A DNA stretch of 64,000 nucleotides. Source: Nitrospina sp. Lineage in GTDB: Bacteria > Nitrospinota > Nitrospinia > Nitrospinales > JACRGP01. Each line of letters opens with the position of its first letter. Positions within the stretch are counted from its first letter, which is position 1. Shown one piece after another: positions 61,132 through 64,000 of the stretch. Under the pieces are notes generated by a model. The model ran no database searches. It saw only the letters and a program-made list of their open reading frames with translations, and had not been told where the DNA came from. The DNA lies in the NCBI GenBank assembly GCA_024648695.1, contig JACAVV010000016.1, forward strand, positions 1 through 64,000, written 5' to 3'. The translations under genes and the position numbers were made by a program.

Positions 61132-61869
61132 TCATATAACCGGTACGATAAAAGCTTCGGGGAACCCTTTATTGCGAATCCGTTGTCTGCCTTTTAAGGC
61201 GTCCTTGTAGTTGGAATATTTCCCCACCAGCACCCGATACAGTTTTTGACCCTTTCTAAAAACAGCTTGAACTCTGCTATTCGTAAGGCTCCGTTGAAAA
61301 GCGCGCGCGTTATTTTTCAGTTTAAACACTGCGGCCTGAATTGAAAATTTTTTAAATGGTTTCGAAGGAGAGACTCCTGGTTTTTTACCTATAGGTCCAA
61401 GGGCTGTAACACGCACCCGGGCGGTCCCTTTTTTTAACATGCCAATAGCCTTGGCCGCCCGACGGCTTAAATCAATGATACGGTTATTTACGAAAGGTCC
61501 GCGGTCATTAATCCGCACCACGGTTTTTAGTCCGTTATCCAGATTATGAATCCGGACCCTCGTTCCAAAGGGAAGCGTTTTGTGCGCCGCAGTGAGTGCA
61601 TTCATATTGTAAACCTCCTGGTTGGAAGTCCGTTTCCCATGAAAGCCGGGTCCATACCAGGAAGCAATACCTTCCTTGGAATAGGATTTTAACCTTGCAA
61701 GTGGATAATAGGTAATGCCTTTGACATCATAAGGCATGTTTTCTGTCAGAGACGATTTCATGGAGGGTTCCTCGGCAGAGCTTTCAAAAACTATTAAACT
61801 CATGAAAATTCCAACCAGGCAAAATGCTTTCCCCTTAAAAAAGCTGATATTTGAAATAAAGAGATTCAT
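61132..61869 (-). CDS. rlpA: RlpA-like septal ring lytic transglycosylase with SPOR domain
   Basis: A 245-aa envelope protein: signal segment (about 12-32), double-psi beta-barrel RlpA domain (about 65-155: GIASWYGPGFHGKRTSNQEV, TLPFGTRVRIHNLDNG, RINDRGPFV with the catalytic Asp, and NRIIDLSRRAAKAIGML) and a C-terminal SPOR domain (about 172-243, FSIQAAVFKLKNNARAFQRS). It cuts denuded glycan at the septum. No lipobox is obvious. Confidence 0.93.
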   Translation of the reverse strand: MNLFISNISFFKGKAFCLVGIFMSLIVFESSAEEPSMKSSLTENMPYDVKGITYYPLARLKSYSKEGIASWYGPGFHGKRTSNQEVYNMNALTAAHKTLPFGTRVRIHNLDNGLKTVVRINDRGPFVNNRIIDLSRRAAKAIGMLKKGTARVRVTALGPIGKKPGVSPSKPFKKFSIQAAVFKLKNNARAFQRSLTNSRVQAVFRKGQKLYRVLVGKYSNYKDALKGRQRIRNKGFPEAFIVPVI

Positions 61870-62180
61870 AGGAAGGAAGTTGAGTAAAAGAGATTAAAAA
61901 TAAGATGGGAACCTGTAAATGTTTTTGAAACAGGTCATCGCTCAGGAATAAAAAACAGTAAATGACCCGGGAAGTGGTAAATTTCGTATAATTGTAATTT
62001 TTGATCCGAAGGGGGTCAACTAAAATCTATGGGTATCTTCCTGATTCCAATTTGTTTAAGGCAATAAATATTTTTTACAAAAGCTTGACGATTTCAAAGA
62101 TCCAAGGATAATACAAGCAAAATTGTTTGAAATTGTTGCCCGTTTGTGTAGGCATCGCTTTTTTTGACGATAAGATCCAG
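61870..62180. other. Non-coding region between rlpA and HDOD gene
   Basis: 311 bases with no gene. It includes an ACCTGT/ACAGGT hairpin at 61912-61937 and a sigma70-like promoter for the HDOD gene at 62085-62112. Confidence 0.55.
62085..62112 (+). promoter_or_regulatory. Sigma70-like promoter of the HDOD gene
   Basis: -35 TTGACG, 16-base spacer, -10 GATAAT, about 70 bases before the ATG at 62181. Confidence 0.5.
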
Positions 62181-63035
62181 ATGAAAGACAAATTACTCAA
62201 GTTAATAGAGCACAAAGGTGAAATCCCGCCTTTGCCCGATATATTGTTCCGCTTGTCTTCCAAGGTGGATGATCCCAATTGCGAATTGAGCGAGATTGCG
62301 GGTCTCATTGAAACCGAACCGGTCCTTTCCGGAAAACTCACCAAAATGGCCAACAGTGTTTTTTATGGTTCAGGCAGGGAAGCGTCGAAGGATTTATCTA
62401 CATCTATCATGCGCCTGGGCCTGAAAATGGTGCTGGATTTGGCCTATTCCCTGGAATTGCCGAAAATGTTTTATAAAAGCAAAGGCTTTGACCAGAAACA
62501 ATTCTGGCGCCATTCGCTTGCCGTCGGAATATTGTCCCGGGCCATTGGGCAAAAAGTGATTCCCCACAAAAAGGAACAGGAAAAATGTTATTTATCGGGA
62601 CTGATGCATGATATTGGCATTCTGGTTTTTTATTATCTGATTCCCAAGGAATACGCCGAGTTTTTGTCCGAAATTACAGACGTTGAAAAAACCCTGGAAG
62701 TGCTGGAGGAAAAGGCTTTTGGCATTTCCCACCCGGATTTGGGAGCCGCATTTGTGCAGAAATGGTGGCCTATTGAACCGGATGTGGTCCAGGCCATCAA
62801 TCATCATCATCGTTTGGGCCAGGATATAATAAAGGAACCCCTGTTTTCCCGAGTGGTTATGGTTGCCAACCAAATCATGAATAATATCGGTATCACCAAC
62901 GGCACCCTGGCGTATTTCAAACCCATCCACAAACAGAGCCTCAAGGATTGGGGGCTCACCACCGAAGATATGACCATCATGCTCCAGGAAACACGGAAAA
63001 ACCTGGACGCCACCGAATCCATTTTAAATTTTTAA
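62181..63035 (+). CDS. HDOD-domain signalling protein
   Basis: A 284-aa protein almost wholly made of an HDOD domain (about 10-215): IPPLPDILFRLSSKVDDPN, MANSVFYGSGR, FWRHSLAVGILSRAIG and LSGLMHDIGILVF. HDOD proteins are thought to be non-catalytic or weakly catalytic HD relatives used in signalling, motility and c-di-GMP contexts. The ATG at 62181 aligns with family starts; the longer frame from 62127 starts on a TTG. It stands alone behind its own promoter. Confidence 0.85.
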   Translation: MKDKLLKLIEHKGEIPPLPDILFRLSSKVDDPNCELSEIAGLIETEPVLSGKLTKMANSVFYGSGREASKDLSTSIMRLGLKMVLDLAYSLELPKMFYKSKGFDQKQFWRHSLAVGILSRAIGQKVIPHKKEQEKCYLSGLMHDIGILVFYYLIPKEYAEFLSEITDVEKTLEVLEEKAFGISHPDLGAAFVQKWWPIEPDVVQAINHHHRLGQDIIKEPLFSRVVMVANQIMNNIGITNGTLAYFKPIHKQSLKDWGLTTEDMTIMLQETRKNLDATESILNF

Positions 63036-63145
63036 ATTCTCATAAATCCGGTTATCATTTAAAAATCAAGGGAATATAAAATTCCCGAATCTCTAGACCC
63101 TGCATCGGGTTTTTGCTATATTATCCTTTTTTTCTTTGGAATTCG

Positions 63146-64000
63146 ATGGAAGAGAATACGTTCCGGGTGACTTTTAAAGGGGTTAGAGGTTCTATTCCCA
63201 GTCCTTCTTCTCCTGCAAGTATCCAGGAGAAAATCATTCATGCTTTAAAACAGGCGACTCCAGAGGATTTGAAGGACGATGCGAGTGTCTCCTCATTCGT
63301 GGAATCTTTGCCTGCGCATGTCAAAGGATGTTACGGCGGCAATTCCTCCTGTGTTTTAATTGAGGCGGGAGGCCATAAGCTGATCTTTGATGCCGGCACC
63401 GGAATTCGTGATTTGGGAAAGCGATGGATGGATTGCGAATTCGGTCGGGGTGAAGGCGAGGCGCATTTGTTTTTCAGCCACACCCATTGGGATCACATAA
63501 TGGGGATTCCTTTCTTTATTCCCCTGTATGTGCCGGGTAACCAATTCACCTTTTATTCGGCCCACGAAAACCTTAAAGAGCGTTTGGTCGGCCAGCAACA
63601 ATTCCAGTACTTCCCCGTACCCTTCAGTTCCCTGTCGGCTTCTATCAATTTTGTCGATTTGGGCGAATATAAAGAATACAGCATTGGTGACATAAAAGTT
63701 TCCTGGAAAGAAATGTATCATCCCGGCAAGAGTTTTGCCTACCGGCTGGATTTTCAGGGCAAATCCTTTGTATTCGCTACGGATGCGGAGTACAAGCAGT
63801 TGGGAATGGATAATTTAAGCCCTACCATAGAATTTTTCAAGGACGCCGATTTGCTGGTGTTCGATTCTCAATACACGTTTATCGAAGGTATGGAAAAAGA
63901 GGATTGGGGACATAGCTCCACCTTCATTGGCGTTGATATTGCCTTGGAAGCCAATGTGAAACGCATCGCCTTTTATCATCACGAGCCGACCTACAGTGAC
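63146..64000 (+). CDS. Metallo-beta-lactamase-fold hydrolase (partial, cut by window end)
   Basis: At least 285 codons, open to the window edge. The N-terminus is VTFKGVRGSIPSP, as in the MBL subgroup near PhnP/RNase Z-like proteins (GVRGSIP, then CYGGNSSCVLIE). The zinc motif is SHTHWDHIMG, followed by an additional ligand in MYHPGKSFAYR and the Asp of FVFATDAEY. WGHSSTF near the end carries a further His. Enzymes of this group include phosphodiesterases acting on cyclic or phosphonate-like substrates; the substrate is not readable. Confidence 0.88.
   Translation, partial: MEENTFRVTFKGVRGSIPSPSSPASIQEKIIHALKQATPEDLKDDASVSSFVESLPAHVKGCYGGNSSCVLIEAGGHKLIFDAGTGIRDLGKRWMDCEFGRGEGEAHLFFSHTHWDHIMGIPFFIPLYVPGNQFTFYSAHENLKERLVGQQQFQYFPVPFSSLSASINFVDLGEYKEYSIGDIKVSWKEMYHPGKSFAYRLDFQGKSFVFATDAEYKQLGMDNLSPTIEFFKDADLLVFDSQYTFIEGMEKEDWGHSSTFIGVDIALEANVKRIAFYHHEPTYSD

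Overview
The window reads as a dense chromosomal segment of a Gram-negative, flagellated, piliated bacterium of moderate GC. LpxC, a PilQ/MshL-type secretin, RlpA and a murein-active enzyme set show an outer membrane and LPS. The mix of PilM/N/O/P pilus assembly genes, a sigma54-like flagellar promoter, a CHASE2 cyclase, what I believe is a DUF6178 protein and an NtrC-like/LpxC fusion suggests a delta-proteobacterial or Nitrospinota-like lineage. That assignment is inference, since no rRNA or marker phylogeny is available here.

Layout. 0.4-5.3 kb: cell-wall genes (M23 endopeptidase, mtgA), an RlmI-like rRNA methyltransferase, a Lys/Ala-repeat histone-like protein and a PgeF-type multicopper protein. 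5.3-7.9 kb: an orphan multi-PAS/GAF histidine kinase. 8.0-11.5 kb: a self-contained three-gene cassette led by a GHKL (Hsp90/MutL/MORC-fold) ATPase, with translational coupling, its own promoter and operator, and a terminator. It is the best candidate here for an undescribed (possibly defence) system. 11.7-18.2 kb: a MgtE-N-like helical repeat protein, purH with a coupled 62-aa gene, CBS and CheY-like proteins, and a VIT1/CCC1-DUF211 pair. 18.3-25.6 kb: M48 protease with a HAMP protein, SH3 protein, amidase, hybrid kinase and SulP transporter. 26-35 kb: tRNA-Arg(TCT) with a strong terminator, VOC protein, PutP-like symporter with a predicted leaderless promoter, SNase, CHASE2 adenylate cyclase, HAD and PhyH proteins.

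35.2-38.4 kb: a co-oriented cluster of two tandem paralogues of an unrecognised His-rich secreted protein (each with two copies of one module), a CarH-type B12 photoreceptor-repressor, a 48-aa membrane protein and a 4-TM protein. A palindrome lies within the promoter ahead of the cluster. 39.2-45.9 kb: flagellar operon flgC-fliF-fliG-fliH-fliI-fliJ-motE-like, behind a sigma54-like promoter and without flgB or fliE. 45.9-57.1 kb, minus strand: DUF502 protein, then a type IV pilus/MSHA-like assembly and minor pilin cluster, including a PilM-PilN fusion. 57.2-59.8 kb: a degenerate receiver protein and a receiver-AAA+-LpxC fusion, probably the most striking single protein. 59.9-64 kb: trmB, greA, rlpA, an HDOD protein and a metallo-beta-lactamase-fold protein cut by the window end.

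A family of about nine short GC-rich imperfect palindromes is scattered between genes. Three copies have been read into the N-termini of pilus or flagellar proteins.
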